Shown here piece after piece: positions 8,110 to 16,607 of a stretch of DNA of 64,000 nt. The position numbers were made by a program, and so were the translations under genes. Positions within the stretch are counted from its first letter, which is position 1. Each line of letters opens with the position of its first letter. A model generated the notes under the pieces. It was not told the DNA's origin, searched no databases, and was given only the letters and a program-made list of their open reading frames with translations. The stretch comes from Aurantimonas sp036549475 (lineage in GTDB: Bacteria; Pseudomonadota; Alphaproteobacteria; Rhizobiales; Rhizobiaceae). The DNA is taken from contig NZ_JAZHLI010000001.1 of the NCBI RefSeq assembly GCF_036549475.1, forward strand, positions 62,001 through 126,000, given 5' to 3'.

Positions 8110-9018
8110 ATGGCGTTCACGCGAACGACGATCCTGGCTGCGCTCGCCGCGATGCTGCTGACGACCGCCGCGCCCGCCCTTGCGCAGGGCGACCGGCTGA
8201 AGGTCGTGACGACCTTCACCGTCCTCTCAGACATGGCGCAGAACGTCGCCGGCGAACATGCCGACGTGGTCTCCATCACCAAGCCGGGTGCCGAAGTCCA
8301 TGGCTACGCACCGACACCGCAGGACATCGTGGGGGCGAGCGATGCTGACCTGATCCTGTGGAACGGCCTCAATCTGGAGCGCTGGTTCGAACAGTTCTTC
8401 GCCAATCTCGGCGACATGCCCGCCGCCACCCTGACCGACGGCATCACGCCGATCTCGATCGCCGAGGGTGACTACGAAGGGCTGGCCAATCCGCATGCCT
8501 GGATGAGCCTCGACAATGCGATGATCTATGTCGACAACATCCGCGATGCCCTTGCCGCCCACGATCCCGACCATGCCGACGCCTACCGGGCGAATGCCGA
8601 GCGCTACAAGCAGGAAATCCGCGACACCATCGCGCCGTTGCGTGACAGGATCGCCGAGATTCCCGAAGACCGGCGCTGGCTGGTCACTTGCGAAGGGGCA
8701 TTCAGCTATCTGGCCCGCGACTTCGGCATGAAGGAGCTCTATCTGTGGCCGATCAACGCCGACCAGACCGGCACGCCGCAACAGGTCCGAAAGGTCATCG
8801 ATGGGGTGCGCGACAACGAGATTCCGGCCGTGTTCTGCGAGAGCACGGTCAATACCGCGCCTGCCGAGCAGGTGGCACGGGAGACCGGGTCGGCCTTCGG
8901 CGGCGTCCTTTACGTGGATTCGCTCTCCGCGCCGGATGGCCCGGTCCCGACCTATCTCGATCTCCTGCAGGTCGACGCGCAGACGATCGCCGATGGCCTG
9001 GCCGGGTCCGCCGAGTGA
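8110..9018 (+). CDS. sitA: Metal ABC transporter substrate-binding protein (manganese/iron/zinc)
   Basis: This 302-residue periplasmic cluster A-I metal-binding protein has an N-terminal signal peptide ending near ALAQG (residues 1-25). Likely metal ligands are His in GAEVHGYAPTPQD (about 63), His in ANPHAWMS (about 126), Glu in TCEGAFSYLARDFG (about 195) and the acidic pocket in LYVDSLS near the C terminus. Those features fit Mn2+/Fe2+-type SitA/MntA better than ZnuA, since no long His-rich loop is present. The ATG at 8110 is chosen because it begins the signal peptide; the frame is open further upstream across the operator. It is first in sitABCD. Confidence 0.88.
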   Translation: MAFTRTTILAALAAMLLTTAAPALAQGDRLKVVTTFTVLSDMAQNVAGEHADVVSITKPGAEVHGYAPTPQDIVGASDADLILWNGLNLERWFEQFFANLGDMPAATLTDGITPISIAEGDYEGLANPHAWMSLDNAMIYVDNIRDALAAHDPDHADAYRANAERYKQEIRDTIAPLRDRIAEIPEDRRWLVTCEGAFSYLARDFGMKELYLWPINADQTGTPQQVRKVIDGVRDNEIPAVFCESTVNTAPAEQVARETGSAFGGVLYVDSLSAPDGPVPTYLDLLQVDAQTIADGLAGSAE

Positions 9019-9104
9019 TTGCGCGCCCCTGCGGCGATGCGGCGCAACGATCGCGCCGGGATATCTGACAGTTTCGACATGAGAACGGGTTCGACAGCCA
9101 CACC

Positions 9105-10037
9105 ATGACAGCGACGCGCGAATCTTCCGCCGGACAGGACCGGCATGACGGGCAGGATGCCCCCGATGACGGCATCTCGGCGCGCAACGTCACCGTGACC
9201 TATCGCAACGGCCACACGGCGCTGCACGACGCGACCTTCCAGATCCCGCGCGGCACGATCACCGCGCTGGTCGGCGTCAATGGCGCCGGCAAGTCGACCC
9301 TCTTCAAGGCGATCATGGGCTTCGTCCCGGCGGCGCGCGGCGAGATCAGCCTGCTCGGCCGTTCGGTCCGCCAGGCCCTGCGCGAGAACCTCGTCTCCTA
9401 CGTGCCGCAATCGGAGGAAGTGGACTGGGCCTTCCCGGTCCTCGTCGAGGACGTGGTGATGATGGGCCGCTACGGCCACATGGGCTTCCTGCGCCGTGCC
9501 AGCCGCGCCGACCACGAGGCCGTCGACCAGGCGCTCGGCCGCGTCGGCATGCAGGACCTGCGGCTTCGCCAGATCGGCGAACTCTCCGGTGGTCAGCGCA
9601 AGCGGGTGTTCCTGGCCCGCGCCCTTGCCCAGGACGGCCAGGTGATCCTGCTCGACGAGCCGTTCACCGGCGTCGACGTGAAGACCGAGGAACAGATCGT
9701 GGCGCTGCTGCACGAGTTGAAGGCGGAGGGCCGGGTCATGCTGGTCTCCACCCACAATCTCGGCTCGGTGCCGGAATTCTGCGACCGTGTCGTGCTGGTC
9801 AAGGGCACGGTGCTGGCCTACGGGCCGACCGAGACGGTGTTCACCCGGCGCAATCTGGAGCGCGCCTTCGGCGGCGTGCTGCGGCATGTGACACTGGCCG
9901 GCACCGCGCTCCACGACGACGACGATCCGCGCGAGCTGTCGATCATCACCGACGACGAGCGGGCCTTTGTCCATTATGGCGAGCCGCACGTGCCGGCCGC
10001 GCCCGGCCGCGGCCGAAAGGGCGGTGAGAGCACATGA
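9105..10037 (+). CDS. sitB: Metal ABC transporter ATP-binding protein
   Basis: This 310-residue ATPase would power the Sit metal importer on the cytoplasmic face. The Walker A is GVNGAGKST (about residues 57-65), the signature LSGGQRKRV (about 162-170) and Walker B VILLDEPFTGVD. The Q-loop region YVPQSEEVDWAFP is typical of manganese/zinc ATPases. The N-terminal 25 residues and C-terminal 50 residues are polar, variable extensions. The gene starts 86 bp after sitA, and its stop overlaps the next start by four bases (ATGA), so it is coupled to the permeases. Confidence 0.92.
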   Translation: MTATRESSAGQDRHDGQDAPDDGISARNVTVTYRNGHTALHDATFQIPRGTITALVGVNGAGKSTLFKAIMGFVPAARGEISLLGRSVRQALRENLVSYVPQSEEVDWAFPVLVEDVVMMGRYGHMGFLRRASRADHEAVDQALGRVGMQDLRLRQIGELSGGQRKRVFLARALAQDGQVILLDEPFTGVDVKTEEQIVALLHELKAEGRVMLVSTHNLGSVPEFCDRVVLVKGTVLAYGPTETVFTRRNLERAFGGVLRHVTLAGTALHDDDDPRELSIITDDERAFVHYGEPHVPAAPGRGRKGGEST

Positions 10038-10930
10038 TCGCCACCCTGCTCGAGCCGTTCCAGTATGGCTACATGACCAACGCCATGTGGGTTTCGGCGC
10101 TTGTCGGCGGCGTCTGCGCCTTCCTGTCGGCCTATCTGATGCTGAAGGGCTGGTCGCTGATCGGCGACGCCCTCAGCCATTCGGTCGTTCCGGGCGTGGC
10201 CGGCGCCTTCATGCTCGGCCTGCCCTTCTCGCTGGGCGCCTTCATCGCCGGCGGACTTGCGGCGGGGGCGATGCTGTTCCTGTCCGGCCGGTCCGGGCTG
10301 AAGATCGACGTGATCATCGGCATCATCTTCACCTCATTCTTCGGGCTCGGCCTGTTCATGGCCTCGATCAGCCCGATGTCGGTGTCGATCCAGACCATCG
10401 TCATGGGCAACATCCTCGCCATCACGCCCGAGGACACGCTGCAGCTGGCGATCATCGGCACCGTCTGCCTCGTCGTGCTGCTCGCCAAGTGGAAGGACCT
10501 GATGGTCACCTTCTTCGACGAGAACCATGCTCGCTCGATCGGCCTGCGGCCCGACCTCCTGAAGGTGATGTTCTTCGTGCTCCTGTCCGCCGCCATCGTC
10601 GCCGCGATGGTGACGGTCGGGGCGTTTCTCGTCATCGCCATGGTCGTGACCCCCGGCGCGACGGCCTATCTGCTCTGCGACAGGTTTCCCCGCCTGATCG
10701 CCTTGTCCGTCGTGATCGGCGCCGTGACGAGCTTCGTGGGGGCCTATGCGAGCTTCTTCCTGGACGGGGCGACCGGCGGCGTCATCGTGACCCTGCAGAC
10801 GGCCATCTTCCTCCTCGCCTTCGTCTTTGCCCCCAAGCACGGGATGCTCGCCGCGCGGCGCAAGGCCGCCGCGGCCCTCGCCGCGCCGCGCCCGGACATG
10901 GCGCCGGGATCGAGCGAGGAGGCAGCCTGA
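10034..10930 (+). CDS. sitC: Metal ABC transporter permease, first subunit
   Basis: This 298-residue ABC-3 family inner-membrane protein has about eight hydrophobic helices and carries the substrate path of the metal importer. Family motifs are LIGDALSHSVVPGVAGAF (about residues 41-58) and VTVGAFLVIAMVVTPGATAYL (about 195-215). It overlaps sitB by four bases and sitD by one base, forming a compact operon. Such systems use two different permeases in a heterodimer, which fits two adjacent homologues here. Metal specificity cannot be read from the permease alone. Confidence 0.92.
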   Translation: MIATLLEPFQYGYMTNAMWVSALVGGVCAFLSAYLMLKGWSLIGDALSHSVVPGVAGAFMLGLPFSLGAFIAGGLAAGAMLFLSGRSGLKIDVIIGIIFTSFFGLGLFMASISPMSVSIQTIVMGNILAITPEDTLQLAIIGTVCLVVLLAKWKDLMVTFFDENHARSIGLRPDLLKVMFFVLLSAAIVAAMVTVGAFLVIAMVVTPGATAYLLCDRFPRLIALSVVIGAVTSFVGAYASFFLDGATGGVIVTLQTAIFLLAFVFAPKHGMLAARRKAAAALAAPRPDMAPGSSEEAA

Positions 10931-11805
10931 TGATCGACCAGTTTCTCCTGCCGTTCCAGTTCCCGTTCATGCAGAACGCCTTCCTCATCGTCCTGATGGT
11001 GGCGCCGCCCACCGCCCTCCTTTCCTGCTTCCTGGTGCTGAAGGGCTGGGCGTTGATGGGCGACGCGGTCAGCCACGCCACGCTGCCGGGCGTCGTCCTC
11101 GCCTGGGTGTTCAACATTCCGCTGATCATCGGCGCCTTCGTCGCCGGCATGACCTGCGCGCTGCTGACGGGCTATCTGGCGCACAACAGCCGGGTGAAGC
11201 AGGACACGGTGATGGGCGTGGTGTTCTCCGGCATGTTCGGGGTCGGGATCATCCTCTACACCTCGATCCACACCAACGAGCATCTCGACCATGTCCTGTT
11301 CGGCAACATGCTGGGCGTCGGCTACCAGGATCTCCTCACATCCGGGATCATCGCCCTCGTCGTCTCGGGGCTGCTGCTGCTGAAATGGAAGGACCTGCTG
11401 CTCCACGCCTTCGATCCGGCGCAGGCCAGGACCTCCGGGCTGAACACCGGGCTGCTGCACTACGGGCTGCTCGTCAGCCTGTCGCTGACCATCGTGGCGA
11501 CCCTGTCCTCGGTGGGCCTGATCCTGGCCGTGGCGCTGCTGGTGACGCCGGGGGCGATCGCCTTCCTGCTGGTGCGCAGCTTCGGCCGGATGCTGGTCGT
11601 GTCGGTCGCGGTCTGCGTCGCGGCGATGCTGACGGGAACCTATCTCAGCTTCTTCCTCGACAGCGCCCCGGCTGCGACCATCGTCCTCGTGCTGTCGGCG
11701 ATCTTCGTCCTCGCCTTCGTCAACCGCCTGCGGATCACCCGCCGGCACTCGCGCCGGGCCGGCGAGGAAGCTGCCGTCGCGACGGCGCCGCAGGCCGCCG
11801 AATAG
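10930..11805 (+). CDS. sitD: Metal ABC transporter permease, second subunit
   Basis: This 291-residue ABC-3 permease is homologous to the preceding gene. It has LMGDAVSHATLPGVVLAW (about residues 42-59) and VALLVTPGAIAFLLVRSFG near the C terminus, with about eight membrane helices. Its ATG shares the final base of the sitC stop (TGATG), and the cytoplasmic tail is short and basic then alanine-rich. It completes the SitABCD set. A long inverted repeat lies about 64 bp past the stop in the gap to the convergent copper gene. Confidence 0.92.
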   Translation: MIDQFLLPFQFPFMQNAFLIVLMVAPPTALLSCFLVLKGWALMGDAVSHATLPGVVLAWVFNIPLIIGAFVAGMTCALLTGYLAHNSRVKQDTVMGVVFSGMFGVGIILYTSIHTNEHLDHVLFGNMLGVGYQDLLTSGIIALVVSGLLLLKWKDLLLHAFDPAQARTSGLNTGLLHYGLLVSLSLTIVATLSSVGLILAVALLVTPGAIAFLLVRSFGRMLVVSVAVCVAAMLTGTYLSFFLDSAPAATIVLVLSAIFVLAFVNRLRITRRHSRRAGEEAAVATAPQAAE

Positions 11806-11868
11806 AAGCCTGTCCGGTGAGGTCGCGATCGGGGCCGGCAGGCACGAGAGCGGACGGATGGATGGGAC

Positions 11869-11900
11869 GCCGCGAAGGGCGCGGGTGCACCCTTCGCGGC
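11869..11900. terminator. Stem-loop between convergent sitD and PCu(A)C genes
   Basis: An 11-bp perfect inverted repeat (GCCGCGAAGGG, 10-nt loop, complementary arm 11890-11900) lies in the gap between two converging genes. No good T tract follows on either strand, so it may be a weak bidirectional terminator or an RNA-stabilising hairpin. Confidence 0.5.
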
Positions 11901-11923
11901 AATCTGACTCCGGCGAACCCTGG

Positions 11924-12445
11924 CTATTTTGCGTGGGCGCCGTGATCCATGCCGTCATGGCCACCATGGGCCGGCGCCACCGCCGGCGCGCGGGCGCCCA
12001 TTCCCTCGACCGCGAGTTCGGTCTCGACCGTGCCGGCCTTCTCGAAGGTCAGCGTCAGCGGCACGCGGGCGCCCTCGGCCAGCGTCTCCTTCAGGCCCAG
12101 AAGCATCAGATGATAGGCGCCCGGCTCGAGCGCGACCGTGGCGCCGGCCGGAATGGCCAGGCCATCCTCGAGCTGGCGCATGCGCATGATGTCGCCATCC
12201 ATGTCCATCGTGTGGATCTGGACCTCCCCGGCGACGGGGGTCGAGCCGCCGAGCAGGCGGTCGTCGGTGGTGCCCTGATTTTTGATCACCATGTAGCCGC
12301 CGCCGACGGCGGCGTTGGGCGCGGTGGCACGGCTCCAGGGATGGGCGATCGACAGTTCGCCGACCTTGTAGTCGTGGGCGGAAACGGCCGTCACAAGGCC
12401 GAGCGTCAGGGCTGCGGCTGCAGCCAGCGTGATACGGATAGACAT
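11924..12445 (-). CDS. Periplasmic copper chaperone PCu(A)C
   Basis: This 173-residue exported protein has a signal peptide (residues 1-23, ending AVSAHD) and a DUF461/PCu(A)C domain. The family copper site H-(M)-x10-M-x21-H-x-M is visible as HTMDMDGDIMRM (about residues 91-102) and YHLMLLG (about 124-130). A His/Met-rich tail (GGHDGMDHGAH) could add metal binding. Such proteins deliver Cu(I) to the CuA or CuB centre of cytochrome oxidase. The ATG at 12445 has GGAG five bases upstream; an upstream ATG at 12457 is less favoured. The DUF2946-like gene just upstream on the same strand is a common partner. Confidence 0.92.
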   Translation of the reverse strand: MSIRITLAAAAALTLGLVTAVSAHDYKVGELSIAHPWSRATAPNAAVGGGYMVIKNQGTTDDRLLGGSTPVAGEVQIHTMDMDGDIMRMRQLEDGLAIPAGATVALEPGAYHLMLLGLKETLAEGARVPLTLTFEKAGTVETELAVEGMGARAPAVAPAHGGHDGMDHGAHAK

Positions 12446-12502
12446 GGAACACTCCATTCGAACAGGAAAGGCAGGGCCGCGACGAGCGTCGGGCCGTTTC
12501 GT

Positions 12503-12913
12503 TCAGACGGAGTGAGAAGGGGGACCACGCTGCAGGGCGAGCCCGCGAGGCGGCGCGCGCGGGCCCATCGCATCGATGCGCGTCGGCCATGCGGTGACGT
12601 GGCCGGCCATCGGGACGGCGATCGCATAGGACCCGCCCGCAGCCGGCACCGGAAGGGCGGCGCCGTGGCCGCAACCTGCCGCACAGGGGCAGTCGGTGCA
12701 GCAATCGTGATCACCGTTCTCGCCGGCCCCGGCTGTCCGCGTCTCGAAACTGTCGCCGACGCAGATCACGGTCATGCCGGCCGCCACGGACGCATCCATC
12801 CGCGCGCAGGAGAATGCCGACGCCGCCGCCTGCCCCACCAGCAGCTGGGTCAGGATCAGCATGGCCGCGAGGGCAGCGGAACGGTCCGCAAGGAAGCGCC
12901 GGAGCGTGATCAT
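12503..12913 (-). CDS. DUF2946-like exported Cys-rich protein
   Basis: This 136-residue protein has an N-terminal hydrophobic segment (about residues 12-32, signal peptide or anchor). A Cys/His cluster CCTDCPCAAGCGHG sits near the middle (about 70-83), and it ends with a basic tail GLALQRGPPSHSV. This architecture resembles DUF2946 proteins, which occur beside copper genes and have no settled function. The adjacent PCu(A)C gene on the same strand, 57 bp away, supports a role in copper handling. Metal binding by the Cys cluster is inference. The family assignment comes from overall layout rather than a firm motif. Confidence 0.65.
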   Translation of the reverse strand: MITLRRFLADRSAALAAMLILTQLLVGQAAASAFSCARMDASVAAGMTVICVGDSFETRTAGAGENGDHDCCTDCPCAAGCGHGAALPVPAAGGSYAIAVPMAGHVTAWPTRIDAMGPRAPPRGLALQRGPPSHSV

Positions 12914-12948
12914 CGCCGGCTGATATCATGCGGGCGATACCAGGAGTA

Positions 12949-12965
12949 GTCTGCTCGCAGCAGAC
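12949..12965. promoter_or_regulatory. Perfect palindrome in divergent copper/DsbA-like promoter region
   Basis: GTCTGCT-CGC-AGCAGAC is a perfect 7-3-7 inverted repeat in the 151-bp gap between the DUF2946-like gene and the DsbA-family gene. The position fits an operator for one or both. It does not match a metal-regulator consensus that I know. Confidence 0.4.
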
Positions 12966-13064
12966 GAGAACCGTCGCGAAAATGCCGTCGGTCGCGGTAG
13001 ATCGCCGCTAGCCGATGACCTAAGCGTCGGCGCGACCGGCAACCGACAGAATGGTGGTTTCGAC

Positions 13065-13709
13065 ATGACAGACGGGCTCCAGTCCATCTACTTCGCCGAC
13101 CCGATGTGCTCCTGGTGCTGGGGTTTCGCGCCGACGATCGCCAGGATCCGGGAGACCTATGGCGACGCGCTGCCGATCCGGGTGGTGATGGGCGGTCTGC
13201 GGCCGGGAACCGAAGAGCCGATGACGGCGGCGTCCCGCTCGGAGATCCGGCACCATTGGGAGCATGTGCAGGAGCGATCGGGCCAGGCCTTCGATTTCGG
13301 CTTCTTCGACCGCGAGGGCTTCGTCTACGACACCGACCCCGCGGCCCGCGCCGTTGTGGCGGTGCGCGCAGAGGACCGCAGCCTGGAACTGCCCTATCTC
13401 GAGCGCGTCCAGAGAGCCTTCTACGCCGAGAATCGCGACGTGACGCAGCCGGAGGTGCTGGCGGATCTGGCGGCCGAGATGGGGCTGGAACGCGAGCCCT
13501 TCCTGATGCGGCACGGGTCGGAGGCGGTGCGCGACGCCACCCGTCTCGATTATGCCACGTCGCGCAATGCCGGAGTCCAGGGCTTTCCGACGCTGGTCGT
13601 CGGACCGAATGCGGAAGGCACCTACACGTTGCTCACCCACGGCTATCGCAGCCCCGACGAACTCATGCCGCTGGTGGCGAAGGTCATCGCCGCCCACGCC
13701 CACAGCTGA
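13065..13709 (+). CDS. DsbA family (FrnE-like) oxidoreductase
   Basis: This 214-residue protein has a thioredoxin fold with a large helical insertion. The active site is DPMCSWCWGFAP near residues 11-22, a CxxC just after the first strand, and a cis-Pro candidate sits in GVQGFPTLVVG (about residues 168-178). There is no signal peptide, so it is probably cytoplasmic like FrnE/2-hydroxychromene-isomerase-type members rather than periplasmic DsbA. It converges on the yghU gene, another thiol-disulfide enzyme. A role in repairing thiols under oxidative or metal stress is plausible from context but not shown by the sequence. Confidence 0.87.
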   Translation: MTDGLQSIYFADPMCSWCWGFAPTIARIRETYGDALPIRVVMGGLRPGTEEPMTAASRSEIRHHWEHVQERSGQAFDFGFFDREGFVYDTDPAARAVVAVRAEDRSLELPYLERVQRAFYAENRDVTQPEVLADLAAEMGLEREPFLMRHGSEAVRDATRLDYATSRNAGVQGFPTLVVGPNAEGTYTLLTHGYRSPDELMPLVAKVIAAHAHS

Positions 13710-13771
13710 GCCGACCGGGGAAGCGCCCGGCGGCAGGTCAGGCCGCCAGGCGCATTCTCGATCGTGCCGCG

Positions 13772-14659
13772 CTATTTCGCGGCGGCCGCGTCGGCCCCGA
13801 TCTTGTCCTGCGTCTTCGTATCGAAATCGGAGGCGTCGTGTCGCTCGTGAAGCTGGCTCGACGGCTCGCCGACCACGCGGTTGACCATCCGGCCGCGCTT
13901 GACTGCCGGACGGGCATGAACCGTCTCGGTCCAGCGCTGGACGTTCTTGTAGTCCTCGACCTGCAGGAACTCGCCGGCGTCGTACAGAAGCCCCTTCGCC
14001 AGTGCGCCATACCAGGGCCAGATCGCCATGTCGGCGATCGTGTAGTCCGGCCCCGCCACGAATTCGCTCTCCGCCAGACGGCGATCGAGCACGTCGAGCT
14101 GGCGCTTCACCTCCATGGCGTAGCGGTTGATCGGATATTCGTACTTGACCGGCGCATAGGCGTAGAAATGGCCGAAGCCACCGCCCAGGAACGGCGCCGA
14201 GGCCATCTGCCACTGCAGCCAGGACAGGCATTCGCCCCGGGCGGCGGCGCTCGTGGGAAGGAAAGCGCCGAACTTTTCGGCCAGGTAGATCAGGATCGCG
14301 CCGGATTCGAACACCCGGATCGGCGCCTCGCCGCTGCGGTCGCACAATGCGGGGATCTTGGAGTTCGGGTTCACCTCCACGAAACCGGTCGAAAACTGGT
14401 CGCCGTCGCTGATCTGGATCAGCCACGCGTCGTATTCGGCGCCGTCATGCCCGGCCGCCAGAAGCTCCTCCAGCATCACGGTGACCTTCACGCCGTTCGG
14501 CGTCGCCAGCGAGTAGAGTTGCAGCGGGTGCTTGCCGACCGGCAGCTCCTTCTCGTGGGTCGGACCGGCGATCGGGCGGTTGATGCTGGCGAACTTTCCA
14601 CCGCTCGCCTTGTCCCAGGTCCAGACGGCAGGCGGTGTGTAGTCGGCATTGTCGGTCAT
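13772..14659 (-). CDS. yghU: Glutathione S-transferase family protein, YghU-like disulfide-bond oxidoreductase
   Basis: This 295-residue soluble protein has an N-terminal extension (INRPIAGPTHEKELPVGKHP, about residues 28-47) that is diagnostic of the YghU branch. A thioredoxin-like domain follows (LYSLATPNGVKVTVMLEELL; NPNSKIPALCD; FESGAILIYLAEK), then an all-helical domain (YTIADMAIWPWYGAL). YghU-type enzymes bind two glutathiones and reduce disulfides, including glutathionyl-spermidine or peroxide substrates. The start at 14659 gives the usual family length, although the frame stays open far upstream. It is convergent with the DsbA-family gene. Confidence 0.92.
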   Translation of the reverse strand: MTDNADYTPPAVWTWDKASGGKFASINRPIAGPTHEKELPVGKHPLQLYSLATPNGVKVTVMLEELLAAGHDGAEYDAWLIQISDGDQFSTGFVEVNPNSKIPALCDRSGEAPIRVFESGAILIYLAEKFGAFLPTSAAARGECLSWLQWQMASAPFLGGGFGHFYAYAPVKYEYPINRYAMEVKRQLDVLDRRLAESEFVAGPDYTIADMAIWPWYGALAKGLLYDAGEFLQVEDYKNVQRWTETVHARPAVKRGRMVNRVVGEPSSQLHERHDASDFDTKTQDKIGADAAAAK

Positions 14660-15178
14660 CGAACGTCTCCAATGGTCATGATGTCGGGGCAAGGACTCCC
14701 GGCGGCAGGCACTGCCGATACGCGTGGCGGGCGAATGGCCGAGGCGGCCCGGATCCTTCGAGGCGTGGAAGTCAGGGGGATCCTTCGGCAGCTGTGGGAT
14801 CGCTGCGAGTCGCGGCTTTCGCCACCTGGCCTCGCTCGGGACGGAACACCGGCACCGGCAGCCCAGGAACTCGCTGATCGTCCTTTGCAGCTCGCAGGAC
14901 CCTGCGTGGGAGGCGAAGTATAGGTGCGCGCCATCATGTCTCAAGCAGCGTCGCGGCCTCGCATCCGTAACGGTGCGTCCGCCCTTTCGCGACAGCATCG
15001 GGTCCGTCTGCGAGAATGCCGGCGTGCATCCGATGCCCCCTCCACAGGGTCGGGGCGCAGATGCCACGCCTGCCGGGAGGCGCAAGGCAGAGCATGCAAC
15101 GGAGGCAGCCGCCATGCGGGACACCGGTCCGGGGCGATGCCATCCCTCCTGCGTCTCCGGCGGATAGGAGTGCCACCG
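14660..15178. other. Intergenic region without a recognisable gene
   Basis: Roughly 520 bp separate the divergent yghU and cls genes. Several frames stay open because of the high G+C, but none has a recognisable domain or a convincing ribosome site apart from the TAGGAG that serves cls. Promoters for both genes must lie here. No strong hairpin, repeat or RNA gene was found. Confidence 0.5.
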
Positions 15179-16576
15179 ATGTTCGACCTGCCCGGCCTGA
15201 CGCTCACCTATCTGCTCTGCGAATGGGCCATCCGCCTCGTGATGATCGTGGTGATCCCCTCGCGGCGTCCGCCCGAATCGGCGCGCAGCTGGCTGCTCCT
15301 GGTCCTCTTCCTGCCGATCCCCGCGCTGATCCTCTACCGCCTGATCGGCCGCGCCAGCTTTCCGCCCTGGCGCAAGGCGCGCTTCGCCCGGACGGCAGAG
15401 GATCGCGCCCGGGTCGCTCGTGACCTCGCCGATCCCGACATGGCCACCGACCGCCTGTCCCGCCTGAGCGAGGCGCTGGGCGGATTTCCCGCCTGCGCTG
15501 GCAACAGGGTCGCGCTTCTGACCGATTACGACGCGACGATCGACGCCATGGTGGACGCCATCGACGGCGCCCGAACGCAGGTGCATCTTCTTACCTACAT
15601 CTTCGCCGACGACCGGACCGGGCTGAAGATCGCCGATGCGCTGGGGCGGGCGGTCGCCCGCGGCGTCGCGGTGCGGGTGCTGATCGATGCGCTGGGTTCG
15701 CGGCCATGGGCCGGGCGTAGCCTGGCGATGCTGGCGGCGCGCGGCATCGATGCCCGGCTCGTCCTGCCGGTGCGGTTCGCAGCCCTGCGGCGGGCGCGCA
15801 GCGACCTGAGAAACCATCGCAAGCTCTGCCTGGTCGACGGGCGGGTCGCCTTCGTCGGTTCGCAGAACATCGTCGACCGCGACTTCAAGCCGGGCATCCG
15901 CAACGACGAGCTCGTCGCCCGCGTCGAGGGGCCCGTCGTGGCGGCCCTGGAGGCGGTCTTCGCCGGCGACTGGTTCCTGGAGACCGAGATCCGGCTCGAC
16001 CTCCTCCCTGTCCCTGACCCGGCCGGCGATGCCGTCCTGCAGGCGATGCCGAGCGGTCCCGATTTCGGCGTGCCGGGCTATGAAAGGCTGCTGATAGAGC
16101 TGATCCACAGCGCGCAGCACCGCGTGGCGATCGTCTCGCCCTATCTCATTCCCGACGAAGCCCTGCTGACGGCGATCGACAATGCGGTGACCCGCGGGGT
16201 CGAGATCGACCTCATCGTGTCGCATGTCGTCGACCAGCGCCTCGTCAGCCTGGCCCAGCGCTCCTATTACGACGAGCTTCTGGCGACGGGCGTGCGCCTC
16301 TACCGGTATCGCGATCACCTGCTGCACGCCAAGAACGTGACCATCGACGGCAAGATCGGTGTCGTCGGCTCCAGCAACACCGACGTGCGCTCTTTCATGC
16401 TCAACGCGGAGATCAGCCTGATCCTCCACGACGCGGATGCCAGCCGCCGCCTCGACGCCGCCCAGCGCCAGTACATCGGGCTCAGCGATCCGCTCACCCT
16501 GTCGGACTGGCGTGGGAGACCCCGCGGCACGCGTCTCTTCGAAAACATGGCACGGCTCGTGAGCCCGCTGCTCTGA
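15179..16576 (+). CDS. cls: Cardiolipin synthase (phospholipase D family)
   Basis: This 465-residue inner-membrane enzyme joins two phosphatidylglycerols into cardiolipin. Two N-terminal hydrophobic helices (about residues 5-25 and 35-55) anchor it. Two phospholipase D HKD motifs follow: HRKLCLVDG (about 214-222) and HAKNVTIDGKIGVVGSSN (about 382-399), each with the HxKxxxxD catalytic set. The length fits bacterial ClsA-type enzymes. The ATG at 15179 is preceded by TAGGAG and begins directly at the first membrane helix, so the longer open frame upstream is rejected. It is convergent with ggt, with only about 30 bp between stops. Confidence 0.92.
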   Translation: MFDLPGLTLTYLLCEWAIRLVMIVVIPSRRPPESARSWLLLVLFLPIPALILYRLIGRASFPPWRKARFARTAEDRARVARDLADPDMATDRLSRLSEALGGFPACAGNRVALLTDYDATIDAMVDAIDGARTQVHLLTYIFADDRTGLKIADALGRAVARGVAVRVLIDALGSRPWAGRSLAMLAARGIDARLVLPVRFAALRRARSDLRNHRKLCLVDGRVAFVGSQNIVDRDFKPGIRNDELVARVEGPVVAALEAVFAGDWFLETEIRLDLLPVPDPAGDAVLQAMPSGPDFGVPGYERLLIELIHSAQHRVAIVSPYLIPDEALLTAIDNAVTRGVEIDLIVSHVVDQRLVSLAQRSYYDELLATGVRLYRYRDHLLHAKNVTIDGKIGVVGSSNTDVRSFMLNAEISLILHDADASRRLDAAQRQYIGLSDPLTLSDWRGRPRGTRLFENMARLVSPLL

Positions 16577-16607
16577 TCCGACACCGCTGCCAGCCCGGCC
16601 GCACGCG

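Noticed and set aside
14924..15178. N-terminal extension of cardiolipin synthase
   Set aside because: The extra 85 residues are Arg/Ser-rich without domain character, while the ATG at 15179 has TAGGAG upstream and begins at the first membrane helix.
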